From Candidatus Methanoperedens sp. (GTDB lineage Archaea > Halobacteriota > Methanosarcinia > Methanosarcinales > Methanoperedenaceae): a stretch of DNA of 59,542 nt. The translations under genes were made by a program, and so were the position numbers. A model generated the notes under the pieces. The model saw only the letters and a list, made by a program, of their open reading frames with translations. It ran no database searches and was not told the origin of the DNA. This document shows, in pieces, positions 44,730 to 54,086 of the stretch. Every line of letters starts with the position of its first letter. Within the stretch, counting starts at the first letter, position 1. The DNA is taken from positions 1-59,542 of the forward strand of contig JAHFDG010000020.1 in NCBI GenBank assembly GCA_023249105.1, written 5' to 3'.

Positions 44730-45677
44730 ATGAGTGATGATACATACAAAAGCTCAAAAGGCGTTTTCAAGGAACTTCTTGATGAGATCGGGAAGGTAAT
44801 CGTAGGACAGCATGAAGCGATTGAACACATATTGATAGCGATTCTTTGCAACAGCCATGCGCTTGTTGAGAGTAACCCCGGGCTTGCAAAAACACTTACC
44901 ATAAGCACCATATCAAAAGCGCTTGACCTGAAATTCAACAGGATACAGTGCACGCCCGACCTTATGCCTTCGGACATCACAGGCACGTATATTATCGAGG
45001 ATATAGGCGGGAAGAAACAGTATCGTTTTGAACCCGGGCCTGTATTCGCGAACATCGTGTTGGCAGATGAGATTAACAGGGCGTCGCCCAAGACGCAGAG
45101 TGCGCTCCTTGAGGCAATGCAGGAAAAACAGGTAACAATTGGCAATAAAACATATCTCCTTGACAAACCATTTTTTATCCTTGCAACCCAGAACCCTATT
45201 GAAATGGAGGGCACGTATCCATTGCCAGAGGCGCAGCTTGACAGGTTCCTGCTCAAGATTTTAATGGATTATCCCACGTTTGAAGATGAGAATGAAATCG
45301 TAAACAGATATACGAAAAATATCACACCATCGGTAAAACAGGTAGTTTCAAAGAATGAGGTTCTTGAACTTCAGAAACTCACAAGGGACGTTCCAGTTGC
45401 AGAGGACATCAAAAAAAGAGCCATTAAAATCGTGACTTCAACGCGGACAAAGGGCGAGCATATCGAATACGGAGCATCGCCCAGGGCTTCCATCGGCATT
45501 ATTCTTGCTGCAAAGGCAAGGGCGCTCATGAGGGGCAGGAATTACGTGAGTACAGAAGATATTGATACAATGGCATATCCGGTGCTGCGCCACCGCGTTA
45601 TCCTCACATTCGAGTCGGAGCGCAAGGGCATGACCACAGACCAGGTGATTTCGGATATTCTGAAAAACGTGAAATAA
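44730..45677 (+). CDS. MoxR-type AAA+ ATPase
   Basis: This 315-residue AAA+ ATPase has the MoxR Walker A variant ESNPGLAKTLT, Walker B VLADEINRASPKTQSALLEA with the helix 2 insert, and QNPIEMEGTYPLPEAQLDRF as sensor 1 and arginine-finger region. MoxR proteins work with vWA-domain proteins as chaperones that insert metals or help assembly of complexes. Its TAA stop is directly followed by the ATG of a 48-codon small frame. The other partners follow downstream. Confidence 0.92.
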   Translation: MSDDTYKSSKGVFKELLDEIGKVIVGQHEAIEHILIAILCNSHALVESNPGLAKTLTISTISKALDLKFNRIQCTPDLMPSDITGTYIIEDIGGKKQYRFEPGPVFANIVLADEINRASPKTQSALLEAMQEKQVTIGNKTYLLDKPFFILATQNPIEMEGTYPLPEAQLDRFLLKILMDYPTFEDENEIVNRYTKNITPSVKQVVSKNEVLELQKLTRDVPVAEDIKKRAIKIVTSTRTKGEHIEYGASPRASIGIILAAKARALMRGRNYVSTEDIDTMAYPVLRHRVILTFESERKGMTTDQVISDILKNVK

Positions 45678-45824
45678 ATGAAAACCGTTGCGCCGCTTTA
45701 CTTCGCAGACACGTATGGTTTCACCATACGTGGATACCGCCACACCGTTGCGCCGTTTTTCTTCGCAAACAAGCGTGGCTATGTAATCCTTGGACGCCGC
45801 CTAAAGCGAGGTAATGCTTTATGA
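45678..45824 (+). CDS. 48-codon small frame joining MoxR and DUF58 genes
   Basis: The ATG directly abuts the MoxR stop, and the TGA overlaps the DUF58 start as ATGA. The peptide holds two imperfect copies of a 20-residue unit (TVAPLYFADTYGFTIRGYRH and TVAPFFFANKRGYVILGRR), then LKRGNAL. The first unit is the same as the middle of the small frame before nusA. The frame coincides with a hairpin element in which CACGTATGG/CCATACGTG (about 45711-45733) is perfect and the end AAAGCGAGGT...GCTTTATG includes the ribosome binding site of the next gene. Confidence 0.5.
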   Translation: MKTVAPLYFADTYGFTIRGYRHTVAPFFFANKRGYVILGRRLKRGNAL

Positions 45825-46684
45825 TTGAAACCTTATTCTTCAAGGAGCTTGACCGCTTCTCCTTCATGGTTCGTAAGCGCGTATCCACAGCTTACAGCGG
45901 AAGCAGGCGTTCCATCCTGAAAGGGCGCGGCATGGAGCCTGTGAGCTACCGTGAATATACGCAGGGAGACGATTTCAAGACAATCGACTGGAAGGTATTC
46001 GGGCGCACAGAGAAACTTTATGTCAAGGAATTCGAAGAAGAAAAGAGCCTGACGACCCATATACTGCTCGATACCAGCAAAAGCATGGACTTTCGGAATA
46101 AATTCGATTACGCAGCGATGCTTGCGCTTGGGTTTGCATATCTTGTGACCAAGGATAATGAGAAGTTCGGGGTATCCACCTTTGGCGAGGAAATAAATAT
46201 CACAAAACCAAAGAGAGGAAGACGGTATCTGTCACAGACCATCGACCTTCTGAATAGCATGGCTCTTGTGGGGAAAACACGATTTGATTATTGCATGGAA
46301 AAGTATGCAAGCATCATAAAATCAAGGTCGCTTGTTATTATTATTTCTGATTTCATGACTGAAACAGATGCTATCAAAAATGCGATATTCAGGCTCGGCG
46401 ATAATGAACTGGTACTCATCCAGGTGCTTGACCCTGTTGAAAAAAACCTTGACCTTGGCGGGGAAGCAAAATTAATCGACCTTGAGACTGACAAAAAATT
46501 GGATATATACACAAGCCCTCGGCTTCGCAATGAATACCAGAAGCGCTTAAACGACCACATCGCAAAAATAAAAGAGACATGTATTACGGTAGGTGCGGAT
46601 TTTCATACCGTCACCACGGATAAACCGGTTTTCGATTCTATATTCGAAGTAATAAACCAGCGAGAAATAAAGGCGATAAAATAG
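45821..46684 (+). CDS. DUF58 family protein
   Basis: This 287-residue protein has the DUF58 core GRGMEPVSYREYTQGDDFKT, IDWKVFGRTEKLYVKEFEEE and a vWA-like part with LLDTSKSMDF (DTSxS, MIDAS-type). DUF58 proteins are regular partners of MoxR ATPases. The start codon overlaps the small frame upstream. After it the operon is interrupted by the restriction-modification pair; its natural next gene is probably the vWA gene at 49310. Confidence 0.9.
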   Translation: MIETLFFKELDRFSFMVRKRVSTAYSGSRRSILKGRGMEPVSYREYTQGDDFKTIDWKVFGRTEKLYVKEFEEEKSLTTHILLDTSKSMDFRNKFDYAAMLALGFAYLVTKDNEKFGVSTFGEEINITKPKRGRRYLSQTIDLLNSMALVGKTRFDYCMEKYASIIKSRSLVIIISDFMTETDAIKNAIFRLGDNELVLIQVLDPVEKNLDLGGEAKLIDLETDKKLDIYTSPRLRNEYQKRLNDHIAKIKETCITVGADFHTVTTDKPVFDSIFEVINQREIKAIK

Positions 46685-46707
46685 AGGTTTAAACTTAAAA
46701 AACAAAT

Positions 46708-48336
46708 ATGAAATTAGAATTACTTATGAAAATTCCGCAAAGGAATGAACTGGAAGGATTAGTAGATTATGCCCAGAGACTTTCTGAACTATATTCCAGA
46801 ATATATAGTCCAGAAACCAGAAAGCATAGGGGGCAATTTTTCACACCGCATCAAGTAAGTACATTCATGGCAAACCTTTTTGAAATTCATAAGGATACAA
46901 TCCGGCTTTTGGATCCGGGAGCAGGCACTGGTATTCTATCTGCTGCCTTTTGTGAGCGATTATTAAGCAACGATAAAATTGTAAACTTAACTATGGATGT
47001 TTATGAGAATGACAAGAACATTTTGCCATTTTTAAAAATGACCTTAGAATCGTGTAAAATAGAATTGGCTAAGAGAGGATGCAATGTTGACTACAATATT
47101 TTTGAACAGGATTATATCTTACGTAATAAAAGCTATTTTACGAAATCCGATTTAGTTTGGGCGAATGAGAACCATATTTTATACGATTTTATAATATCTA
47201 ATCCACCCTATTATAAATTAAATGCGGACTCACCCCAATCTACCGTAATGGGGGGATTAATTTCCGGTCAGCCCAATATATACGCTCTTTTTATGTCGTT
47301 ATCTGCAAGTATGTTAAAACCTGATGGGGAAATGGTATTTATCACCCCCAGGAGCTTTTGTTCCGGCTTGTATTATAAAAAGTTTAGAGAATGGTTCATT
47401 AAAAACATCCAGATAACCAATATTCATATTTTTGAGTCAAGAAAAGAAATTTTTGACCAGGATGAAGTTCTTCAAGAAAATATAATCATAAAAGCCAAAA
47501 AATTAAAAACGATAGAGAAATCTCAAAAAGTAGTCATAAGCGAAAGTAAAAACAAACATTTTGATAAATTAAGTAAACTTGAAGTTGAAGCAAGAGATGT
47601 TATATTCCGCAAAAATGGCGACATTTTTATAAGAATACCTACCTCACCCCTTGATATAGAAATTTTACATGTTGTTGACTCGTGGCCTAACACTTTAAAA
47701 GAGTTGGGGTTGGAAATTTCGACAGGCCCTGTAGTATCTTTTCGTGCTGAAGAGTATTTATTGCCGGAATTAACTGAAACACCGAAATCGGTTCCTCTTT
47801 TGTGGATGCATAACATGAAAGATATGAGAGTTATATTATCTCTACATAAAGACAAAAAACCTTCTGCAATCCGGGTATGCAGTGAAACAAAACAGCTTTT
47901 ATTACCTGTTAAAAACTACGTACTCGTTAAACGTTTTAGCTCAAAAGAACAGAAGCGCAGGCTGTATGCATCTGTATTGTTAGAATCCGAATTTCCCTAT
48001 AAAACTGTAGGAATCGAGAATCATGTAAATTATATTCACAAACCGGGCGCTGATTTATCGGTCTATGAAGCTTTTGGTATTGCATCAATACTAAATACTT
48101 CAATTGTTGACAAATTCTTTAGAACGCTCAATGGTAATACCCAGGTAAATGCTACCGACATCAGAAGTTTACCATTTCCTGATATTGAAGATATTAGAAA
48201 AATAGGAAAGTTCATTTACGAATCCAAATCTTATAAAAACGGGTTAGATTTAGACAAAACTGTCAGTGAAATTTTGGGAATTAATGTTGAAATACAAAAC
48301 CTGGTAAAAGGTGAAATTAAAAATGAATCGAATTGA
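46708..48336 (+). CDS. N6-adenine DNA methyltransferase (type II, PstI/BsuBI-like)
   Basis: This 542-residue methyltransferase has the SAM-binding motif LLDPGAGTGILSAAF and the catalytic IISNPPYYKLN. The rest is a target-recognition region as in gamma-class enzymes. It overlaps the endonuclease gene by 26 nt. R-M pairs of this kind recognise CTGCAG in PstI and BsuBI; the same target is likely but not shown. The DNA is AT-rich compared with the flanking genes, which suggests transfer into the MoxR operon. Confidence 0.9.
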   Translation: MKLELLMKIPQRNELEGLVDYAQRLSELYSRIYSPETRKHRGQFFTPHQVSTFMANLFEIHKDTIRLLDPGAGTGILSAAFCERLLSNDKIVNLTMDVYENDKNILPFLKMTLESCKIELAKRGCNVDYNIFEQDYILRNKSYFTKSDLVWANENHILYDFIISNPPYYKLNADSPQSTVMGGLISGQPNIYALFMSLSASMLKPDGEMVFITPRSFCSGLYYKKFREWFIKNIQITNIHIFESRKEIFDQDEVLQENIIIKAKKLKTIEKSQKVVISESKNKHFDKLSKLEVEARDVIFRKNGDIFIRIPTSPLDIEILHVVDSWPNTLKELGLEISTGPVVSFRAEEYLLPELTETPKSVPLLWMHNMKDMRVILSLHKDKKPSAIRVCSETKQLLLPVKNYVLVKRFSSKEQKRRLYASVLLESEFPYKTVGIENHVNYIHKPGADLSVYEAFGIASILNTSIVDKFFRTLNGNTQVNATDIRSLPFPDIEDIRKIGKFIYESKSYKNGLDLDKTVSEILGINVEIQNLVKGEIKNESN

Positions 48337-49261
48337 AGAAGCTGTTACGATACTAAAAGCCCTGGGACTACCTAAAGCCCAACAAAACGAAAGATCAGGA
48401 TTAACGTTATTGGCTTTATTGGACTCAAAAAAAGATACGCCCTGGTCAGAATCCAAAAAGCGATCCATACGGATTCATGATATTCTAATTTTTATTCAGG
48501 AAAATTATGGTAAGCAATACGCTGAGAATACAAGAGAAACGATACGGCGCCAAACTCTTCACCAGTTTGAGCAGGCTGGAATAGTTATTCGAAACCCGGA
48601 TGACCCGTTCAGACCAACGAATAGTCCTAATACAGTATATGCTGCTTCAGATGATGCTTTAAAGGTAATAAGGAAATACGTCACATCTAATTGGCAATTT
48701 GCTTTACAGGAATTTGTAAAAAATAAAGGCAAATTAATTGAAAAATACGAGAAACGTAAGAATAAATATCTTATACCCGTAGATTTGCCCGACGGGACAT
48801 CGGTTAACTTTTCGCCGGGAAAACACAATGAACTTCAAGCAAAGATTATTATAGAGTTTCGAAAAAGATTTTGCCCTGATACTAAAGTGTTGTATATAGG
48901 CGATGCGGCAAGAAAAATGTTATATCTAAATGAAAAATTATTAAAAGAATTGAAAATCCCGATTACAAAACACGATAAATTACCTGACGTTGTTCTTTAT
49001 GACAAAAATAAACACCATATTTTTTTGATAGAAGCTGTCACGGCACATGGCCCATTATCTCCAAAACGCCAGATAGAATTGGAAGAGATATTAAAAACAT
49101 GTAATGACATAAGAATATACGTTAGCGCATTTCCAGATTTCCATGAATTTAAGAGACATATTGATAACATAGCATGGGAAACTGAGGTATGGATAGAAGA
49201 TAATCCTGACCATATGATTCATTTTAATGGTCAAAAATTTTTTACGGCATATAATGATTGA
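48311..49261 (+). CDS. BsuBI/PstI-family restriction endonuclease
   Basis: This 316-residue endonuclease has an N-terminal winged-helix-like segment and the C-terminal BsuBI/PstI domain. In it FLIEAVTAHGPLSPKRQIEL, IYVSAFPDFHEF and AWETEVWIEDNPDHMIHFNG are strongly conserved. The acidic and basic residues in these blocks form the magnesium-dependent cutting site. Several CTGCAG sequences occur in the window (for example near 2370 and 6717), so the host needs the paired methylase if the target is the same. Confidence 0.93.
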   Translation: MKLKMNRIEEAVTILKALGLPKAQQNERSGLTLLALLDSKKDTPWSESKKRSIRIHDILIFIQENYGKQYAENTRETIRRQTLHQFEQAGIVIRNPDDPFRPTNSPNTVYAASDDALKVIRKYVTSNWQFALQEFVKNKGKLIEKYEKRKNKYLIPVDLPDGTSVNFSPGKHNELQAKIIIEFRKRFCPDTKVLYIGDAARKMLYLNEKLLKELKIPITKHDKLPDVVLYDKNKHHIFLIEAVTAHGPLSPKRQIELEEILKTCNDIRIYVSAFPDFHEFKRHIDNIAWETEVWIEDNPDHMIHFNGQKFFTAYND

Positions 49262-49309
49262 AATGTTTACACCGCTCTTGAAAATATTATTGAAAAATAG
49301 AGGCAGAAA

Positions 49310-51181
49310 ATGAGCATACTTGACCTGTTATATGCAAACCCGATGCAATTCGCAAACGAGCTAGGGCTTTATGCGCTGCTTTCTATTATCCCGCTCATAA
49401 TCATATATCTTTTGAGGCCAAGACCCAAGAAATTAAAAATCCCTTCTTTGATGTTCCTTTTTGATATTGAAAAGAAAAAGCGGCTAAATATCTTCAGGAA
49501 ATTCCTGAAAGACCCGCTATTCCTGATACAACTGCTCGTGCTTATCCTTGTCTCTCTTGCGGTGGCTGCGCCTTATATCATGGCAAATGAAGAAGCCGGT
49601 GGCGGTTCAACCGTGATAATCCTTGACGCTTCAGGCAGCATGCAGGCTGATGGGAAGTTTGACAGGGCTGTTGTGGAAGCGAATAAGTTCGTCTCCGCAA
49701 AGAACACCCTGATTCTTGCTGAAAACGTGCCCGTGATGGTTATGAAGGAAGCGCCGTCAAGCAGTGTCGCCGACGCGCTTAAAAAGGTAAAGGCTAAAGC
49801 CACAAGCACCGACATGGCAAGCGCTATACTCCTCGGGAGAAGGATGCTTCCTGAGGGCGGAAGGATTGTGGTTTTATCCGATTTCATAAGCTGGATAGGG
49901 GATGACCCCGGAATCGCAAAGAAACTTGCCGAGGCAAACGGTCTTAACGTAGAATTTGTAACGATTAGCGGAAGAACGGATAATGTCGGGATAGTGAACG
50001 GCTGGTTTGAATCAAACGGCGATTATAAGATTGTCATTAAAAATTTTAATAATGATGCACGGGATGTAAAGATAGATGTCACCACTGAAGGCAAGAGCGT
50101 GCTTTCGGATACCAGAAACATCAAAGGGCAGTCAAGTGACTATATTGCCATCAGCAGCCTTAACCCAGGAAAAACGAAAATATCCCTGAACATTGACGAC
50201 GCGCTTTCGCTGGATAATACTGCCTATGTGATTATACCGCAAACAATAAAACATGATGTCCTGTATATCACCGATAATGTAAAATCGCCTTCAATAGTCG
50301 CCCTCGGTCTTATTCCTTTTACGAAGGTAACAAAAGCTGACCCGAAAAGCATTCCATCTCTCTCAGGTCAAATTGTCTTTGTAAGCGCTCCCCTTCAGGC
50401 GGAGGCGGTAAAAACCCTTTCGGATTATGTGAGAAACGGAGGAACTGCTGTTATTATAGCATCACCGGGATTGGCGGGCATGGATATCCTTCCTGTCGAA
50501 CCCGGCGACCTCTCAAATAAAACATCATTGAATATCGTCCACCCGAATACCATAACAAGCGGCATTGACATTGAAAACACGGAAGTCAAGAAACATTTCA
50601 AGGCGAGTCTGAAACGGGGCGCGGTATCACTCGTTGAAGGAGGGGATAAATCCGTCATGCTGGCTTACTGGAAATCCGGGAAGGGAATGGTAATTTACTC
50701 TGGGCTTGCCGACCCCTGGGGAGATAATATCTATGACCCCCTGAATGAAGATGTGTGGAATGATTTCCACTCAAACCCGGGTTATCCGCTCTTCTTTAAG
50801 CAGATGCTTGAATGGATAAGCGGAAGCGCGGATGTGAGTGAATATAATGCAAAAACAGGACAGTTTATAAAACTGCCTGCAGCGCAGACCATAAAGACCC
50901 CCGCAGATACGATAACAACAGACCTTTTGCTGCTTGATGAAGTTGGGATTTATGAACTGCCTGATAAGGATATTGCTGTGAACCTGTTTGATGAAAAGGA
51001 ATCAAACCTCGAAGGCAGCGGGCTTGCTGCGGGGGCTTTGAATCTTTCAACTGCGAAGGAAATTTCGTACAATGTCCAGACCATCAGGAAACCAAAATAT
51101 CTTGATATTTATCTCATAATGGCGGGGATGTTCCTTGTAGTGCTTGAACTTGTTTACCTGCGCTGGAGGGGTGAGTTATAA
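49310..51181 (+). CDS. BatA-like vWA-domain membrane protein
   Basis: This 623-residue protein begins with two membrane helices (LGLYALLSIIPLIIIYLL and PLFLIQLLVLILVSLAVA) of the aerotolerance BatA N-terminus. The vWA domain follows with a good MIDAS motif ILDASGSMQADGKFD (DxSxS). A beta-rich domain, a GATase-like part and a final membrane helix near 600 complete it. It works with MoxR and DUF58 in membrane-linked complex assembly. The ribosome binding site GAGGCAG-like lies just upstream. The next gene overlaps by one nt. Confidence 0.85.
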   Translation: MSILDLLYANPMQFANELGLYALLSIIPLIIIYLLRPRPKKLKIPSLMFLFDIEKKKRLNIFRKFLKDPLFLIQLLVLILVSLAVAAPYIMANEEAGGGSTVIILDASGSMQADGKFDRAVVEANKFVSAKNTLILAENVPVMVMKEAPSSSVADALKKVKAKATSTDMASAILLGRRMLPEGGRIVVLSDFISWIGDDPGIAKKLAEANGLNVEFVTISGRTDNVGIVNGWFESNGDYKIVIKNFNNDARDVKIDVTTEGKSVLSDTRNIKGQSSDYIAISSLNPGKTKISLNIDDALSLDNTAYVIIPQTIKHDVLYITDNVKSPSIVALGLIPFTKVTKADPKSIPSLSGQIVFVSAPLQAEAVKTLSDYVRNGGTAVIIASPGLAGMDILPVEPGDLSNKTSLNIVHPNTITSGIDIENTEVKKHFKASLKRGAVSLVEGGDKSVMLAYWKSGKGMVIYSGLADPWGDNIYDPLNEDVWNDFHSNPGYPLFFKQMLEWISGSADVSEYNAKTGQFIKLPAAQTIKTPADTITTDLLLLDEVGIYELPDKDIAVNLFDEKESNLEGSGLAAGALNLSTAKEISYNVQTIRKPKYLDIYLIMAGMFLVVLELVYLRWRGEL

Positions 51182-53751
51182 TGGATATCCCGCAGTTTGC
51201 GAATCCCTTTATTCTTCTGTTAATAAGCCCCTTAATCCTTGGCGGATGGTATGCGGTAAGGAAAGGTATTCCGAAGTTCATCATCCTCTCACGCGTGATA
51301 ATCCTGAGCCTTCTTATTATCGCCCTTGCTGAACCTTTCACCCTGAGCACAGGCTCTGTCCGGGATGAGATACCCAAGGTGACTATCGTATCAGACCAGA
51401 CGATGAGCATGGATTTATTCGATAAGGATGCGGGCGGAAAGATATTCGAAGCAATAAAATCAAAGACTCCTACCACCGCAAGGCAGTTTGCAGGTATAAA
51501 ATCTCCAATCGGGGATGAAGTAATACAAAATGCGGAGGGAAATAACAACATAGTGCTTGTGAGTGATGGGAATAATAATTACGGCAAAGACCTGTTCGAT
51601 GCCATTTCTTTTGTTTCCAAAACAGGCACTCGCGTGTTCGCTGTTAAACAGAAACCCATACACAACGACGCGAGCGTTGAGATAGAAAGCGCCAAGAACC
51701 TCATTATCGGGAATGAGAACGTATTCAATATCGTGGTGAGGCAGGCGGGAAATGAGACAAGCTATCGTCTTGATGTGGATATAGACGGCACGCCTGTGAA
51801 ATTACCTGATGAGAGTAAAAATGTAGTCCAGAATGAGCGCGCTAAAGTCATTCCGGTATCGGCTCCATTCAATTCACTGGGAACGCATAAGGTGACTGCA
51901 ACTATAACACCCAGTAGCGAGGACTGGTTTAAGCTCAATAACGTGTTCTATAAAGCCGTGTTCGTGGTGCCAAAGCCAAAGGTTCTGGCTGTTACTGATG
52001 ATACCACATCGCCGCTTTATAAGGTCGCAAGCAGCCTGTATGCAGTCACGACCCTGAATTCGGTGCCTGACGACCTTTCGCAGTACAAAGCTGTGATTAT
52101 AGATAATAAGGGCGCAGCGCAGTTGAGCGCGGAATCTTTGAGGAAATATGCGGGCAGCGGAGGAGGGCTTGTGGTGGTTGGTGGGGATGCGGCGTATGAT
52201 AAGGGGAGTTACAACAACTCGCCTGTTGAAGCAATGCTGCCTATAATATCGAGGGCGGGTGAGTATAAAGGCGGGAGGAGTATAGTTATAGTAATAGATG
52301 TTTCTGGAAGTACTCTTGCTGGAACAATGGATTCTAAAACTGGGGAAGTGACAAATTCGGTTATTGAACAAGAAGACAATATTGCTGCAAATATAGTTGG
52401 TACAATGACCCCTGATAATTATGTAGGTGTTATTGGATTTGGTGGAAAAATAGTGCCATTGCCTATGATGCAAATGACTTTTGAAAATAAAATTAAAATG
52501 AAACAGGATATTTTGAGATTCGAGCCTTCGGGTGCAGGAAATCCTACGAATATGGATGAGGCATTAAAAGGTGCTTTAGAAATGTTAAGAGGGGCGACTG
52601 GCTCAAAGGAAGTAATAGTATTATCGGATGGTTTTATTGCAGGTAATGAAGAAGGTGGAGAAACGATGGTAGATAAGACGATAAGTGCTGCTAAAGAATT
52701 ACAAAAAAATGGCGCTTCTATGACATTTTTACAGGTTAGAAGTAATGAAAATGAATTAACATCAAGTTATAAGAGATTAGCTTCTTCTGTAAATGGTAAA
52801 ATTATAGCTGCTCCAATAGGCTACACTGATGCTAAGATTGTAGAAGAACCATCAGCCACTGCTGCACCCACACCTACTCCTACTCCTGAAATTCACGAAT
52901 TTCGCCTTGAAGCGATCGATACCAACCATTTCATCACAAAATACATAAATCTCACCGCCTCGGTAACGGGATATAACGAAGTCACGCCCAAACTCGGGTC
53001 TGACAATCTTGTTGCCACCACTCCACGCGGGAAACCCATTCTCATCACTTGGGGATTCGGCTTAGGGAGAGTTGCTGCTTTCACAACTGATAATGGCAAT
53101 CCATCCATTAGCGACCCTACCAGACCTTGGGCAAGCGCAGTTTACAGCGGTGAGAACTCTCGCCTCATCTCTTCAATGATAAACTGGGCAATCGGAGACC
53201 CGCGCCCCAGGGAAGGCGTGGTGATACAGGCAGAGGACATCTGGGGCGGAACTCCGGGGAGGGTTGTTATAACATCTAAAGACCTTCCAGCAGTAAAACT
53301 TGATGGGACATCACTTGATCTCGCACGGACAGGGCCAACTACATACGAATCCACGATAAATCTTGAAAAAGAAGGATTCCATGATCTATCTGGAACTGGC
53401 GAAGTTAAGTATGGTATTGCAGTGAATTACCCGCTTGAATACAAGGATGTGGGATTCAATGACCAGCTCATTTCTGTTATCGATTCAAACGGCGGGCGCG
53501 TGTATGATGAGAAAGATGTCGAAGGTCTGCTTCTACTTGATATAAAAGAAAAGGCAGTCAGGACAGTGGAGGAGCCAAAGAGTGAAAAAGAGCCCTTCCT
53601 TCTTGCGGCGCTGGGATTGTTTTTAATAGAGGTGATAGTCAGGAGGCTTAAGGACTACAGGAAAGAAAGACCGGACATTCAGGATAATCCACCGAGAGCG
53701 GAGCAGCCAGCGCCTGCGGCTCCTGTTGCTGAACCTGTGGCTGCTGAATGA
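51181..53751 (+). CDS. Large membrane protein with GATase-like and vWA domains
   Basis: This 856-residue protein has two N-terminal membrane helices and a degenerate vWA-like part with VSDQTMSMDLF. A GATase-like fold follows (GGGLVVVGGDAAYDKGSYNN), interrupted by a true vWA domain with MIDAS motif VIVIDVSGSTLAG near residue 370, then a PTPTPTPE linker, a second GATase half and a C-terminal membrane helix near 790. The vWA stretch is much richer in A+T than the flanks (about 52278-52850), suggesting a replaced domain. It is the last gene of the MoxR operon. Confidence 0.82.
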   Translation: MDIPQFANPFILLLISPLILGGWYAVRKGIPKFIILSRVIILSLLIIALAEPFTLSTGSVRDEIPKVTIVSDQTMSMDLFDKDAGGKIFEAIKSKTPTTARQFAGIKSPIGDEVIQNAEGNNNIVLVSDGNNNYGKDLFDAISFVSKTGTRVFAVKQKPIHNDASVEIESAKNLIIGNENVFNIVVRQAGNETSYRLDVDIDGTPVKLPDESKNVVQNERAKVIPVSAPFNSLGTHKVTATITPSSEDWFKLNNVFYKAVFVVPKPKVLAVTDDTTSPLYKVASSLYAVTTLNSVPDDLSQYKAVIIDNKGAAQLSAESLRKYAGSGGGLVVVGGDAAYDKGSYNNSPVEAMLPIISRAGEYKGGRSIVIVIDVSGSTLAGTMDSKTGEVTNSVIEQEDNIAANIVGTMTPDNYVGVIGFGGKIVPLPMMQMTFENKIKMKQDILRFEPSGAGNPTNMDEALKGALEMLRGATGSKEVIVLSDGFIAGNEEGGETMVDKTISAAKELQKNGASMTFLQVRSNENELTSSYKRLASSVNGKIIAAPIGYTDAKIVEEPSATAAPTPTPTPEIHEFRLEAIDTNHFITKYINLTASVTGYNEVTPKLGSDNLVATTPRGKPILITWGFGLGRVAAFTTDNGNPSISDPTRPWASAVYSGENSRLISSMINWAIGDPRPREGVVIQAEDIWGGTPGRVVITSKDLPAVKLDGTSLDLARTGPTTYESTINLEKEGFHDLSGTGEVKYGIAVNYPLEYKDVGFNDQLISVIDSNGGRVYDEKDVEGLLLLDIKEKAVRTVEEPKSEKEPFLLAALGLFLIEVIVRRLKDYRKERPDIQDNPPRAEQPAPAAPVAEPVAAE

Positions 53752-53798
53752 TGATAGCCAAAGCTTAAATAAACGCATAAAAGAATTATAGTTAAAAC

Positions 53799-53862
53799 GT
53801 AAACAATTAAAACAATCTTTGCGACCTTTGCGCTCTCTGGTGAATAAAATCGCACACCGCAA
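53799..53862. repeat. Intergenic CGCAAAG-type repeat, copy 3
   Basis: The sequence AAACAATTAAAACAATCTTT, GCGACCTTTGCGCTCTCTGG and TGAATAAAA is nearly the same as the copy at 18409-18470. It lies at the start of the 335-nt gap after the MoxR operon. Confidence 0.7.
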
Positions 53863-53920
53863 AGTAGGTTATGAACGAAGTTCATGGATATCAATGAAAA
53901 AGAACAACAATATGGACATT

Positions 53921-53994
53921 AACAACGAACTAATACGAACTCGTACGAACTCCGGCGGCATGAGTTCGTATCAGTTCGTACGAGTTAGTTGTTG
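53921..53994. repeat. Long inverted repeat of GAACTCGTACG units, copy 2
   Basis: The left arm AACAACGAACTAATACGAAC continues with TCGTACGAACTC. The right arm is GAGTTCGTATCAGTTCGTAC followed by GAGTTAGTTGTTG. They form an imperfect stem of about 31 pairs with a short GC-rich loop, followed by ATTTTT. The units are the same as at 41613-41692. The gap 53752-54086 holds this and the preceding repeat and nothing else. Confidence 0.72.
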
Positions 53995-54086
53995 ATTTTT
54001 ATACCAGACGCAAAGTAGCGAAGAATTCACAAGAATAGAATATGTTTAGAAAAATAAGTTCTCAACTATAATTATGGAGGTTGCAT

